The notes: generated from the letters alone by a model not told the origin. 64,000 nucleotides of DNA from Flavobacteriales bacterium (GCA_013002285.1 JABDKJ010000013.1:62001-126000), one strand, 5' to 3'; positions 52,889-62,218 are shown, numbered from the stretch's first letter. Numbers and translations: made by a program.

Positions 52889-53734
52889 ATGAAATTCTTT
52901 CTTACCGGACTATTTGCAATAGCTATATTCTTGTTTCCAAAGGAAGAAACACCTGTATACCCACCTGTTCAATTTTGTCACCCTACAACAGAATTTGCTT
53001 CTTTTGCTGATGACAGTCAATTCATTGAAGCACACTATGAACAAGCAACAGTAGACTTCATGGTTGAAAAAGGAAATGACATCAAGTTTGCTGTCGAAGA
53101 TGGTGAAAAAGCCAATGCTTTTTTGATCCAACCAGACGAGCCCTCTGACAAATGGATCTTCGTGATACACGAATGGTGGGGATTGAACGATCATATTAAA
53201 AAGGAAGCAGAAAAGTATTTCAATGAGCTGGAAAACTATAATGTTATGGCTCTCGATCTTTATGATGGAAAAGTAGCAGGAGATAGAGAAACGGCTGCTA
53301 AATACATGCAAGGTGTAAAAGTGCCAAGGCTAGAGTTGATCATCAGAGGCGCTTACGAATTTGCCGGTGAAAATGCAAAAGTGGGAACCGTGGGTTGGTG
53401 TTTCGGAGGAGGTTGGTCATTGCAGTCCGGGATCCTTGGTGGTGAACAAGCGAAAGCTTCTGTCATTTTCTATGGTATGCCTGAAAAGGACCCTGCAAAA
53501 CTGAAGAATTTGAGCGCAGATGTCCTTGGGATCTTCGCTTCACAAGAGCAATGGATCACACCAGAGGTCGTTCAACAATTCGAAAAGAACATGAAGCTCT
53601 TGAACAAGCCTTTAACAGTTAAAAATTACGATGCCCAACATGCATTTGCCAATCCAAGCCGACCTGCATACGTGAAAGAATATGCAGACGAGGCATTTGA
53701 TCTGACTATAAACTTCTTTAAGGAAAGGATCTAA
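52889..53734 (+). CDS. Exported dienelactone-hydrolase-family protein
   Basis: 281 residues. An N-terminal hydrophobic segment (FFLTGLFAIAIFLF) suggests export or anchoring. The alpha/beta-hydrolase core has WIFVIHEWWGLNDHIKKEAE, GTVGWCFGGGWSLQSG (nucleophile Cys) and YDAQHAFANPSRP (catalytic His). The third triad residue, normally Asp in a GxxD segment, falls in IFASQEQWITPE and looks like Glu or is missing. It may cleave lactones or esters; the real substrate is unknown. The ATG is part of an 11-nt sequence repeated 89 bp upstream. Confidence 0.85.
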   Translation: MKFFLTGLFAIAIFLFPKEETPVYPPVQFCHPTTEFASFADDSQFIEAHYEQATVDFMVEKGNDIKFAVEDGEKANAFLIQPDEPSDKWIFVIHEWWGLNDHIKKEAEKYFNELENYNVMALDLYDGKVAGDRETAAKYMQGVKVPRLELIIRGAYEFAGENAKVGTVGWCFGGGWSLQSGILGGEQAKASVIFYGMPEKDPAKLKNLSADVLGIFASQEQWITPEVVQQFEKNMKLLNKPLTVKNYDAQHAFANPSRPAYVKEYADEAFDLTINFFKERI

Positions 53735-54930
53735 TACAAGAAGGTATTATAAGGAAAACGGATAGCGTGTATCTTCTTTACTTTCTCATATAGGAGTTCC
53801 TTTAGTTCAGTAATATTTTCTTTTTCAGTCGCAGAAATAAAAACTACATCATCGTCTTCTGCCATTTTGGACATCCAACTATTCTTAAGGTCATCGAGCG
53901 AAAAATCAGGCTCTTCCATCCAAGGCAGGTCAGACTTTTTAGCATGTTTCTTTTTCAATGCATCTATTTTATTGAAGATCAATATAGTGGGCTTATCAAG
54001 CGAATCAATATCGCGTAAAGTTTCATTCACTACAGCATACTGGTCCTCGAAATTTTCGTGAGAAATGTCTACGACATGCAACAGAATGTCAGCCTCTCTC
54101 ACCTCGTCTAACGTAGATTTAAAAGATTCGACCAATTGATGAGGAAGCTTACGAATGAACCCAACAGTATCTGAAAGAAGCAAAGGCACATTATGTAAAG
54201 TGATCTTTCGAACGGTTGTGTCCAGGGTAGCAAACAGTTTATCTTCAGCGAGCACTTCAGATTTGCTCATCATGTTCATTATGGTTGATTTTCCGGCATT
54301 TGTGTACCCCACCAAAGCTACTCTGACCATCGCCCCCCTATTTCCCCGCTGAGAAGCTTTTTGCTTGTCGATCTTTACCAATTTCTCTTTCAGTAAGGCG
54401 ATCTTTTGTTGAATGATCCTCCTATCTGTTTCAATCTGTGTCTCTCCAGGGCCTCGCATACCTATCCCTCCTTTTTGTCTTTCAAGGTGGGTCCACATTC
54501 GTGTAAGCCGAGGCAATAGATATTGATACTGCGCCAATTCCACCTGTGTTTTGGCGTGCGCTGTCTGCGCTCTTCCCGCAAAAATGTCTAGGATCAGGTT
54601 ACTTCGGTCCAAAACCTTCACATTGAATTCCTTTTCAATATTTCGCAATTGCGTAGGTGAAAGTTCATCATCAAAGATAACCATGTCGGTTTCATTCTCT
54701 ACAATGTAGGCCCTTATCTCTTCCAATTTTCCAGTTCCCACGAATGTCGCAGGATGAGGTTTTTCTCTTTTTTGTGTGAACCTCTTTTGTTCGTGAGCAC
54801 CAGCTGTCAATGCCAGGAACGAAAGCTCATCCAGATGTTCTTTGGCGATCTCTTCATCTATGTCTTGAGTGATCAGTGAAATAAGAACAGCACTTTCTTC
54901 TTCGGCTTTCGTTTCATGCATTTTTTTCAT
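53731..54930 (-). CDS. hflX: GTPase HflX
   Basis: 399-residue ribosome-associated GTPase that splits stalled or hibernating ribosomes. The N-terminal HflX domain (SFLALTAGAHEQKRFTQKRE, ELSPTQLRNIEKEFNVKVLD, IFAGRAQTAHAKTQVELAQY) precedes the glycine-rich linker (RQKGGIGMRGPGETQIETDR) and the G domain with GYTNAGKSTIMNM (G1), LLSDTVGFIRKLPHQLV (G3) and IFNKIDAL (G4). It lies 4 bp after the desaturase gene in a string running from trpS. The stop shares four bases with the convergent hydrolase gene. Confidence 0.95.
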   Translation of the reverse strand: MKKMHETKAEEESAVLISLITQDIDEEIAKEHLDELSFLALTAGAHEQKRFTQKREKPHPATFVGTGKLEEIRAYIVENETDMVIFDDELSPTQLRNIEKEFNVKVLDRSNLILDIFAGRAQTAHAKTQVELAQYQYLLPRLTRMWTHLERQKGGIGMRGPGETQIETDRRIIQQKIALLKEKLVKIDKQKASQRGNRGAMVRVALVGYTNAGKSTIMNMMSKSEVLAEDKLFATLDTTVRKITLHNVPLLLSDTVGFIRKLPHQLVESFKSTLDEVREADILLHVVDISHENFEDQYAVVNETLRDIDSLDKPTILIFNKIDALKKKHAKKSDLPWMEEPDFSLDDLKNSWMSKMAEDDDVVFISATEKENITELKELLYEKVKKIHAIRFPYNTFLY

Positions 54931-54934
54931 GGTG

Positions 54935-55747
54935 CTATTTCGTATATCTTTTTTTTGTGATCGGCAGTTCTAGTAGGTCGCCTAAATGGCCCTCACGTTT
55001 GTCAAAAACATCGATCCCGAACACGATCTCATTGGCAGGCATATATGCGTACGTTCCAAATAGTCTGTCCCAGATCCCAAAGATGTTCCCATAGTTCCTG
55101 TCAGTATAAGGTCGTTCAAAATGATGGTGGATGCGATGCATTCCGGGAGTAATAATGACATAGCTCAAAAGTCTATCAATTTTTGCGTTGATCTTTACGT
55201 TGGAATGATTGAACTGAGAAAGCAAAGCGCTCATGCTTTGATAGAGCATCAACAACCAAATAGGGGCGCCCGTCAATATAACGGCCAACACGGTGAAAAC
55301 AGCTCTGAACACACTTTCCCCTGGGTGGTGGCGTAAAGCCGTAGTAGTGTCAACCTTGGTATCGCTATGGTGGATCACATGAAATTTCCACATCCAGTTT
55401 ATCTGATGTTCTATCCAGTGAATGAAGTAAGCACCGATCAGGTCCATGAACATAAGCCCCACGACCAAAGCTAACCAGGTTGGCATCTCTATCCATTGTA
55501 AAAGACCAAATTCATTGGCAACTACCCAGTCAGAGCTTTTAACGATCACAAAAGCAAAACCGAGATTTATAAGCGCTGTGGTAAGAGTGAAGAAAAGATT
55601 TGGACCTGCATGTTTCCATTTGTTGTATTTGAATTTCACGATAGGCACAACACCTTCGATCATCCAGAAAAGCATTATCCCTCCAACCAGGAAAATGGTC
55701 CTGTGTAGAGAAGGGATATTCTCAAAATATGTGATCAGTTCATTCAC
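54935..55747 (-). CDS. Sterol-desaturase/fatty-acid-hydroxylase family membrane protein
   Basis: About 270 residues with four or more helices and the three His clusters of the di-iron hydroxylases: HWIEHQINWMWKFHVIHHSD, TTALRHHPGE and GMHRIHHHFERPYTDRNYGN. Members hydroxylate or desaturate lipids or carotenoids. The start GTG 55747 gives the family-like NELITYFENIP opening; TTG 55762 is possible but overlaps the cytochrome gene by 23 bp. The companion cytochromes suggest an electron supply for the di-iron centre, by inference. Confidence 0.88.
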   Translation of the reverse strand: MNELITYFENIPSLHRTIFLVGGIMLFWMIEGVVPIVKFKYNKWKHAGPNLFFTLTTALINLGFAFVIVKSSDWVVANEFGLLQWIEMPTWLALVVGLMFMDLIGAYFIHWIEHQINWMWKFHVIHHSDTKVDTTTALRHHPGESVFRAVFTVLAVILTGAPIWLLMLYQSMSALLSQFNHSNVKINAKIDRLLSYVIITPGMHRIHHHFERPYTDRNYGNIFGIWDRLFGTYAYMPANEIVFGIDVFDKREGHLGDLLELPITKKRYTK

Positions 55748-56072
55748 GCAATCCGATGACAAAGTTACTCAGAAGTTCTATGTCTTGGGAAGAAAGGACA
55801 TCTTTAAAAGGCGTCATGACCTTTCCTGGCTCGTCATTCTTCCCATTTCTAATAATAGCCACGACCTCCTTGCGTGACATTGTGGACTTAGATAGGTCAG
55901 AGGAATTTGCTAAGCCTAGTTTCCCGTCTTCACCATGACAAAGCGAGCAGTTCTTTCTAAAAAGATACTTGGCTTGTTCAACACTATCCGCGTAAGGAGT
56001 ATCGCATGAAGCCAAGCCCCATGCTATGATCAGAACCAGCCATAGGCTGCAAAGCCTTCTTTGAATGGCCAT
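55740..56072 (-). CDS. Small lipoprotein cytochrome c
   Basis: 110 residues. A lipoprotein signal ends in GLASC; a single heme motif CSLCHG and a distal Met (VMTPFKDVLSSQDIELLSNF) make a class I cytochrome c. It would sit at the outer face of the inner membrane or on the outer membrane and carry electrons in the periplasm. It overlaps the upstream membrane gene by 43 bp and the next gene by about 8 bp, an unusually dense arrangement. Confidence 0.9.
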   Translation of the reverse strand: MAIQRRLCSLWLVLIIAWGLASCDTPYADSVEQAKYLFRKNCSLCHGEDGKLGLANSSDLSKSTMSRKEVVAIIRNGKNDEPGKVMTPFKDVLSSQDIELLSNFVIGLRE

Positions 56073-56470
56073 GGAATAGTCAATAAAATAATGATCAGAG
56101 CTATGGTATAGAACACTTTTATGCTCTTGTTCTTTCCAGCTTCATCACTGGCTTTTTTCACTTTAGAATAACCCACCGTGATCAAGATGATCGCAACCAA
56201 CATTCCAAACAAATGCTCGATCATCCAGAAGCGTTGGAAGCTATTAGACATGGCTCCTTCCATCTGAAAGAACTTGTAAATACCTTTCATGAAATACAAA
56301 GAGAAGCCCAAGAGCAATTGGACATGAGCTGCGATCATGGTGAAAAGAGCAAGCTTTTTATCTCCCGCAGAATAGTTCTTAGACGTAAAAGCTTTAATGA
56401 TCGTGATCACTAGGAGAAGAAGTAATATCCATCTCAATAGTGAATGTAAATGACTGAATCCTGTTGTCAT
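56030..56470 (-). CDS. Cytochrome b-like four-helix membrane protein
   Basis: 146 residues with four helices and His residues suited to heme binding: GFSHLHSLLRWILLL, TMIAAHVQLLLGFSLYF, MIEHLFGMLVAII. Such proteins are generally annotated as cytochrome B in Flavobacteriia without functional evidence. It lies directly upstream of a cytochrome c and a di-iron lipid hydroxylase, with 43 bp overlap, so the three may form one electron-transfer unit. Heme binding is inferred. Confidence 0.75.
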   Translation of the reverse strand: MTTGFSHLHSLLRWILLLLLVITIIKAFTSKNYSAGDKKLALFTMIAAHVQLLLGFSLYFMKGIYKFFQMEGAMSNSFQRFWMIEHLFGMLVAIILITVGYSKVKKASDEAGKNKSIKVFYTIALIIILLTIPWPFKEGFAAYGWF

Positions 56471-56487
56471 GTTTCTTTTTTAATGGT

Positions 56488-57459
56488 TTAATATCCTAGC
56501 GCATTTCGCACCCTTGAAAGAACTTCTTTTGCAACAACACGTGCTTTTACAGCTCCTTGTTCTAGCAATTGGTCCAGCTCTTTTTTGTTTGACATATAGT
56601 GATCATAGCTTTCGCGCTCTTTTTCGAATCTTGATAGAATAGCTTCATGAAGAGCAAGCTTTGCATGCCCCCATCCATAGCCGCCTGCTTTTAGTTGGGT
56701 TTTCATTTCATCGGCTTTTTTTGGAGAAGCGATCAATTTGTAGAGTTCGTATACCGTTTTTCCTTCTGCTTCTTTTGAGTCTTCCAAAGGCGTGTCGTCC
56801 GTGACTATCTTTTTATTGAGTTCCTTTTTCAAGGCCTTTGCATCCATAAATATATCAATGGTGTTTCCTCTGGATTTGCTCATTTTATTCCCATCTGTGC
56901 CTAGGACATACATGGTCTCCTGCTTCAGTTTTGCTTCTGGGGGCACCAAAATATCTCCCATTTTGTGATTTATTCGGCTTGCAACATCTCGGGACATCTC
57001 TAGATGCTGCAATTGATCTTTTCCCACCGGGACCAGATCAGCATCATAAAGAAGGATATCCGCAGCCATGAGCATGGGGTATGAAAACAAACCGGCATTC
57101 ACATCTTCCAAGCGGTCCGCTTTGTCTTTAAAAGAATGGGCAAGCGTTAACCTTTGGTAAGGGAAAAAGCAAGATAAATACCATGCGAGCTCTGCTGTTT
57201 CTGGAACATCGCTTTGCCTGTAAAAGGTGCTTTTATTTGTGTCCAAACCACAAGCGAGCCAAGTAGCGGCAACGGAATAGGTGCTTTCGCGCAAATAGTC
57301 AGCATCTTTTATTTGGGTAAGGGAATGCATATCTGCAATGAACAAAAATGCATTGTTGGCCTCTTGCTCAGCCATTTCTATGGCAGGCAAAATAGCTCCC
57401 AATATATTGCCCAAATGTGGCGTTCCTGTGCTTTGTATTCCTGTTAGTATTCTTGGCAT
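56488..57459 (-). CDS. trpS: Tryptophanyl-tRNA synthetase
   Basis: 323-residue class I synthetase charging tRNA-Trp. The HIGH-like motif is GIQSTGTPHLGNILGA, and KMSKSRGN is the second ATP-binding motif; FIADMHSLTQIKD and DLVPVGKDQLQHLEMSRDVA are conserved. The length is normal. First gene of the minus-strand string to hflX, with 17 bp before the cytochrome b-like gene. Confidence 0.97.
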   Translation of the reverse strand: MPRILTGIQSTGTPHLGNILGAILPAIEMAEQEANNAFLFIADMHSLTQIKDADYLRESTYSVAATWLACGLDTNKSTFYRQSDVPETAELAWYLSCFFPYQRLTLAHSFKDKADRLEDVNAGLFSYPMLMAADILLYDADLVPVGKDQLQHLEMSRDVASRINHKMGDILVPPEAKLKQETMYVLGTDGNKMSKSRGNTIDIFMDAKALKKELNKKIVTDDTPLEDSKEAEGKTVYELYKLIASPKKADEMKTQLKAGGYGWGHAKLALHEAILSRFEKERESYDHYMSNKKELDQLLEQGAVKARVVAKEVLSRVRNALGY

Positions 57460-57596
57460 ATCGGCTTTTACCTGAGTGGCGAATTTAATTGAAATTACAA
57501 GAAATCATCTTGCTGTGGGGTTCAAATAATTGGACACTGCAGCTTCTTATTTCAAAGGACTCATTATCTTGCCCCAACAGCCTTTATACAAAGCTA

Positions 57597-58439
57597 TTGC
57601 ACGAAAGCAAATTCATTACATATCTACTAGCACCTTTCCGATTTTTGTACAAGATCTATTTTGCATTGGTCTTCATGTCCACCATGCTCATACTATATCC
57701 ATTGCTCTATTTCTATGCATCCAAAAAGGAAAGGCACCCAAAGCTTTTCAAAGTGAAATTGGTCTGGGGAGCTGTTCTTTGTTTATTCAGCGGTATTCCA
57801 TTTGCAGTGAAAGGGAGGAAAAAATTTCCGGAGCCACCTTTCATTGTAGTTGCAAACCATCAGAGTTATATGGACATCGTATTTATGTACCGAGTAGTGA
57901 AAAAGCATTACAAATTCATGGCAAAAGCAGAGTTAATGAATTGGCCATTATTTGGGATATTCTTCAAAAAGAAAACGGACATTGCGGTACATAGAAGCCA
58001 TAAGAAACTTGCATCACAAGCATTGATCGAGGCTGATGAAACGATCAAAGAGGGGATCTCAGTAGCTTTCTTTGCAGAAGGGACAATTCCTAGGAACACT
58101 CCGCAATTGGGTGCTTTTAAAAATGGGGCTTTCAAGGTGGCCATTGAAAATCAAGTTCCCATTGTACCGATCACTTTTGTATCGAATTGGCGAAGAATGG
58201 GAGAGCCACTTGAATTCACGTCCAAAGGCAGTCCTGGCCTATGCCGCGCAGTGATCCACGACACGATTGAGACCAAGGGTCTCATGCTGGACGATATGAT
58301 AGAATTAAGGGAAAAGACCAGAACCATTATCCACCAACCCCTAATAGACAGAGGATATTCAAGCCCATTGTTCAATAAAGATGAATATGATGCCTGGGTT
58401 AAACACCGCTCAAAGAAGAAACGAAGAAGGTTTTATTAA
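57597..58439 (+). CDS. plsC: 1-acyl-sn-glycerol-3-phosphate acyltransferase
   Basis: About 280 residues. It acylates lysophosphatidic acid to phosphatidic acid at the inner membrane. The N-terminal helix region (FRFLYKIYFALVFMSTMLIL) is followed by VVANHQSYMDIVFMYR (H-x4-D), FFKKKTDIAVHR, FFAEGTIPRNTPQLGAFKNG and VPIVPITF, the four PlsC motifs. The start is uncertain: TTG 57597 keeps the full helix seen in relatives, ATG 57675 removes part of it, and an earlier TTG at 57489 adds non-conserved residues. The stop interlocks with that of the bacilliredoxin gene. Confidence 0.92.
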   Translation: MHESKFITYLLAPFRFLYKIYFALVFMSTMLILYPLLYFYASKKERHPKLFKVKLVWGAVLCLFSGIPFAVKGRKKFPEPPFIVVANHQSYMDIVFMYRVVKKHYKFMAKAELMNWPLFGIFFKKKTDIAVHRSHKKLASQALIEADETIKEGISVAFFAEGTIPRNTPQLGAFKNGAFKVAIENQVPIVPITFVSNWRRMGEPLEFTSKGSPGLCRAVIHDTIETKGLMLDDMIELREKTRTIIHQPLIDRGYSSPLFNKDEYDAWVKHRSKKKRRRFY

Positions 58440-58852
58440 CAGTACTCGTTAAAAGCCATCTTCAAGTTGTCTGCGATCATTTCCGCAGTTCTTCCTTCAA
58501 TATGATGACGTTCGATCATATGCACCAATTTTCCATTTTTGAACAAACCTATTGAAGGAGAAGAAGGAGGGTATGGCAACATATATTTTCTTACTTGGTT
58601 CACAGCTTCTTTATCAAATCCTGCGAACGAAGTAGTTAATTTATTTGGGAGCTTATCATTCTGAACGGCAAGCTTCACCGCAGGTCTCATAGAACCAGCA
58701 GCACAACCACACACAGAATTCAACACAACAAGAACGGTTTCTTCTGCCCCTGAATTCAACACAGCGTCAACCTCATCAGGCGTTTTCATATCTTCAAATC
58801 CAACACTTGTCAATTCGCCTTTCATAGGCATTACCATTTCTTCTGGATACAT
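58436..58852 (-). CDS. Bacilliredoxin-family (BrxA/BrxB) protein
   Basis: 138 residues, matching the YphP/YqiW family: VLNSVCGCAAGSMRPAVKLA has the CGC active site and KYMLPYPPSSPSIGLFKNGK plus ERHHIEGRTAEMIA the family C-terminal half. In Bacillus these thioredoxin-fold proteins remove bacillithiol from protein cysteines. Its presence hints that this bacterium uses bacillithiol, but no bacillithiol synthesis gene is in the window. Confidence 0.92.
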   Translation of the reverse strand: MYPEEMVMPMKGELTSVGFEDMKTPDEVDAVLNSGAEETVLVVLNSVCGCAAGSMRPAVKLAVQNDKLPNKLTTSFAGFDKEAVNQVRKYMLPYPPSSPSIGLFKNGKLVHMIERHHIEGRTAEMIADNLKMAFNEYC

Positions 58853-58902
58853 AATCTTTAAATTTGATGCAAAATTACGAATAATTATAGGGATAACAGG
58901 CC

Positions 58903-59253
58903 TTGAACAAAATTGTTGCAGATATAGAAAAGAAAGCCAATGATTGGCAAAAGCCCATATGCTACTCCATTCGTGAATGCATTTTGGATTTCATTCCCCA
59001 AGTTGAAGAGTCCATTAAATGGCTGTTGCCTTTCTACCACATTGGAAAAGGTAACATCTGTTTCATCAACATTCGAAAAGAAGACATTAAAGTTGGCTTC
59101 TATTGGGGTGCTAAATTCAGTGCACAGGAACTCCTGGAAGGTGATGGTGTGCAAGTAAGACATCTGGTCTACCGAAAAGGCGATGTGTTTGATGCGGCAA
59201 TTTTGAAAGTACTGTTGGAAGAGGCTTTGGAGTGGACTATCTCTTCCCTTTAA
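58903..59253 (+). CDS. DUF1801 domain protein
   Basis: 116 residues; a small YdhG/DUF1801 protein with the conserved IKWLLPFYHIGKGNICFINI and IKVGFYWGAKFS regions, in the SCP2-unrelated, putative ligand-binding alpha/beta family of unknown function. Only a TTG start (58903) is available. The 3' end overlaps the convergent deaminase gene by 17 bp. Confidence 0.8.
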   Translation: MNKIVADIEKKANDWQKPICYSIRECILDFIPQVEESIKWLLPFYHIGKGNICFINIRKEDIKVGFYWGAKFSAQELLEGDGVQVRHLVYRKGDVFDAAILKVLLEEALEWTISSL

Positions 59254-59680
59254 AAAAGGCCTTCAAAATATCAGAGCATTCATTTTCCATGATCCCTCCT
59301 TTTACTTCTGTTTTGGGATGAAGGAGGTGCCAACCTTCATTTGAAAATCCACGCTTTTCATCATAAGCTCCAAAAAACACCTTGCCTACCCTTGTCCAAT
59401 AAGAAGCTCCAGCACACATAACACAAGGCTCTAAAGTCACGTACAATTCACATTTATTTAAGAATTTCCCTCCTAGGAATTCGGCTGCCGAAGTGAAAGC
59501 TTGCATTTCTGCATGGGCTGTGACATCGTTCAAAGTTTCTGTGAGATTGTGAGCGCGAGCTATGATCATTCCCTTGCAAACCACCACGGCACCTACCGGA
59601 ACCTCATCTCTTTCTTTTGCTTTTTCAGCTTCTTTCAAAGCCTCCTTCATGAATCGCTCTGTGGAATTATCTATCAGCAT
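59237..59680 (-). CDS. tadA: Nucleoside deaminase, likely tRNA adenosine deaminase
   Basis: 147 residues of the cytidine-deaminase fold. The zinc ligands are in TAHAEMQAF (His and catalytic Glu) and TLEPCVMCAGA (two Cys). DEVPVGAVVVCKGMIIARAH fits TadA, which converts the wobble adenosine of tRNA-Arg(ACG) to inosine; a guanine deaminase remains a less likely reading. Short monocistronic gene. Confidence 0.9.
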   Translation of the reverse strand: MLIDNSTERFMKEALKEAEKAKERDEVPVGAVVVCKGMIIARAHNLTETLNDVTAHAEMQAFTSAAEFLGGKFLNKCELYVTLEPCVMCAGASYWTRVGKVFFGAYDEKRGFSNEGWHLLHPKTEVKGGIMENECSDILKAFFKGKR

Positions 59681-59726
59681 TGCTGTGCTAAAATTACTAA
59701 TTTCGCAGCCATAAAAAATTGTAAAG

Positions 59727-61478
59727 ATGCATAGATCGCATACATGTGGTGAATTAAGAATGGACCATCAAGGAAAGGATGTCATACTTAGTGGTTGGGT
59801 ACAGAAGTCAAGAGACCTCGGGGGAATGACATTCGTAGACCTTAGGGATCGGTATGGCATCACACAATTGGTGTTTAACATGGATACAGATGCAGATCTA
59901 TGTGAAAAGGCAAGAAAATTGGGAAGGGAATTCGTGATCAAAGCCAAAGGAAACGTTGCAGAACGTTCAAGCAAGAATGCCAATATCCCAACCGGTGATA
60001 TTGAAATAGAGGTAAGTTCATTGGAAGTGTTGAATGAAAGCAAAACACCGCCATTTACGATAGAAACCGAAACAGATGGTGGTGATGATATACGAATGGA
60101 GTATCGGTATTTGGACTTGAGGAGAAAGCCACTCATGGACAACTTGGCTTTAAGAAATCGGCTTTCGATCGAGACCAGAAAATACTTGGACTCAGAACGA
60201 TTTTTTGAAATAGAGACTCCATACCTCATTAAGTCCACACCAGAGGGAGCACGTGATTTTGTAGTCCCAAGCAGGATGAATGAGGGGCAGTTTTATGCAC
60301 TCCCACAGTCACCGCAAACTTTTAAACAACTCTTGATGGTTTCCGGCTACGACCGTTACTATCAGATCGTAAGGTGTTTTAGAGATGAGGACCTTCGAGC
60401 AGACCGTCAGCCTGAATTCACACAAATAGATTGTGAAATGGCTTTCGTAGAAAGGGACGATGTGCTGGATACATTTGAAGGATTGACACGTCATTTGTTC
60501 AAAGTCGTGAAAAATGTCGACCTGCCTGAATTGCCAAAGATGTTCTATGATGATGCTATGCGCGATTATGGAAACGACAAACCAGATACGCGTTTCGAAA
60601 TGAAGCTCCAATATGTGGAAGATGTTACCAAGGGTAAAGGATTTCAAGTCTTTGACAATAGCGAAACGGTTATCGCAATAGTTGCAAAAGGCTGTGCAGA
60701 CTATACTCGAAAACAATTGGATGCCTTGGTTGACTGGGTGAAAAGACCACAAATAGGAGCAAAAGGACTGATCTACTGTAAAGTGAATGAAGATGGAACA
60801 TTCAAATCATCCATAGATAAATTCTTTGATCAAGATGGTCAAAAAGCCTGGGCAGACGAAACGGGTGCCGAAAAAGGTGATCTGATCTTAATGCTTTCAG
60901 GAGATCTCAATACGTGCAGAAAACAAATGAGCGAACTGCGATTGCATATGGGTTCTCAATTAGGATTAAAAGACCCAGATGTATATAAACCTTTGTGGAT
61001 CGTAGATTTTCCTTTGGTGGAATATGATGAGGAAAGCGACAGATGGCATGCAATGCACCATCCATTTACGTCTCCAAGACCAGAAGATCTAGAAAAAATG
61101 GAAACGGATCCAGGCAATGTTTATGCGAATGCTTATGATCTCGTCATAAATGGTGTTGAAATAGGCGGAGGATCGATCCGTATACATGATAGAGCCATTC
61201 AATCTCGAATGTTCGATCTACTCGGCTTCACTAAAGAAGAAGCTCAAGCACAATTCGGATTCTTGTTGAATGCTTTCGAATATGGTGCTCCTCCACATGG
61301 CGGAATTGCTTTTGGGTTTGACAGACTCTGCTCCTTGTTTGGAGGCTCAGATTCCATTAGAGATTTCATCGCATTTCCAAAGAATAATTCTGGTCGGGAT
61401 GTCATGATAGATGCCCCTGCTCCATTAGATCAGGAACAGTTGGTAGAACTGGGTCTTGCCATAAAGGAAAAGGCGTGA
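59727..61478 (+). CDS. aspS: Aspartyl-tRNA synthetase
   Basis: 583-residue class II synthetase. Order: N-terminal OB-fold anticodon-binding domain ([20 protein letters not shown]), class II motif 1 region, motif 2 ([20 protein letters not shown]), the bacterial insertion domain and motif 3 ([16 protein letters not shown]). Length and the insertion domain are typical of the bacterial enzyme. A TAATTTCG sequence at 59698-59705 may be its promoter box, one base off consensus. It overlaps the next gene by 4 bp (GTGA). Confidence 0.97.
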   Translation: MHRSHTCGELRMDHQGKDVILSGWVQKSRDLGGMTFVDLRDRYGITQLVFNMDTDADLCEKARKLGREFVIKAKGNVAERSSKNANIPTGDIEIEVSSLEVLNESKTPPFTIETETDGGDDIRMEYRYLDLRRKPLMDNLALRNRLSIETRKYLDSERFFEIETPYLIKSTPEGARDFVVPSRMNEGQFYALPQSPQTFKQLLMVSGYDRYYQIVRCFRDEDLRADRQPEFTQIDCEMAFVERDDVLDTFEGLTRHLFKVVKNVDLPELPKMFYDDAMRDYGNDKPDTRFEMKLQYVEDVTKGKGFQVFDNSETVIAIVAKGCADYTRKQLDALVDWVKRPQIGAKGLIYCKVNEDGTFKSSIDKFFDQDGQKAWADETGAEKGDLILMLSGDLNTCRKQMSELRLHMGSQLGLKDPDVYKPLWIVDFPLVEYDEESDRWHAMHHPFTSPRPEDLEKMETDPGNVYANAYDLVINGVEIGGGSIRIHDRAIQSRMFDLLGFTKEEAQAQFGFLLNAFEYGAPPHGGIAFGFDRLCSLFGGSDSIRDFIAFPKNNSGRDVMIDAPAPLDQEQLVELGLAIKEKA

Positions 61479-62218
61479 AAGGACTTTGGCCTCTTATACT
61501 GCTTGTGGTCTTAATGGGCTGCACAGAGAATAATGAGCCAACGATCAAAGACTTTGAACAAGCCATTTTAGAAAGTCCGATCCCATTAAGCGGGAATTTT
61601 ATTCCTGAGAATGGTGACCACGGATATCGTTTTTTTGAAAATGGGAATAGCATTGGTTTCCATGGACCTTTGAGCGCAAAATTCTCATTTGATCAATTCA
61701 TTTCGATGGATATCCTTTGTGATGGAGAATTGGAGATCATAGAACAGCAAGCATATCCGGGAAGATTGGTCCAAAGGTCAAAAAAGTGTCATTTTGAACT
61801 AGAACAAACACTGTTTTTTTCTGACGGCATTACTAGTATTACGCGAACAGAGATCCGGAATAGTTCGGCCTTATCGCAAGACCTGGACTTGAGATGGGAA
61901 GTTAAGATGACTGGAGACATGCTCTTTGAGCAAGAGCGAAAATATGGTATTCGATTCACTATGGGCAATTCTGAAATATGGCCGCATACATCAGGAGTAG
62001 AGCAATTTGAATTCAATGAAGATAGTACTGCAATGATCAAGACAACTTCATTTGGAAGCCTTTACCCAGATCAAGATTTACTCGTTTATACGGTTACAGC
62101 ATATATTGTTGAGCAAGACTCCGTTAAACCCATTTTGAGGTGTCGACCTTGGCTGATCTTTCCGGAAGAAGAGTATTGGGAGAACTGCACTGAGTTCGGA
62201 AAAGACCTTCTTAAATAG
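61475..62218 (+). CDS. Predicted lipoprotein, unknown function
   Basis: 247 residues starting at GTG 61475, which overlaps the aspS stop. A short lipoprotein signal ends LMGC. The mature part is beta-rich with one aromatic segment ([20 protein letters not shown]) and a [10 protein letters not shown] strand; DUF-like, not recognised. Coupling to aspS probably reflects expression and not shared function. Confidence 0.75.
   Translation: MKGLWPLILLVVLMGCTENNEPTIKDFEQAILESPIPLSGNFIPENGDHGYRFFENGNSIGFHGPLSAKFSFDQFISMDILCDGELEIIEQQAYPGRLVQRSKKCHFELEQTLFFSDGITSITRTEIRNSSALSQDLDLRWEVKMTGDMLFEQERKYGIRFTMGNSEIWPHTSGVEQFEFNEDSTAMIKTTSFGSLYPDQDLLVYTVTAYIVEQDSVKPILRCRPWLIFPEEEYWENCTEFGKDLLK

Noticed and set aside
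57515..57600. tRNA-like GGTTCAAAT T-loop
   Set aside because: No matching T-stem, acceptor stem or anticodon arm could be formed around it.
57530..57994. 154-codon frame overlapping plsC in another frame
   Set aside because: plsC in the other frame has all acyltransferase motifs; this frame has low-complexity, unlike-protein composition.
59768..60238. 156-codon open frame opposite aspS
   Set aside because: It is entirely inside a strongly conserved synthetase gene on the other strand and has no recognisable protein features.
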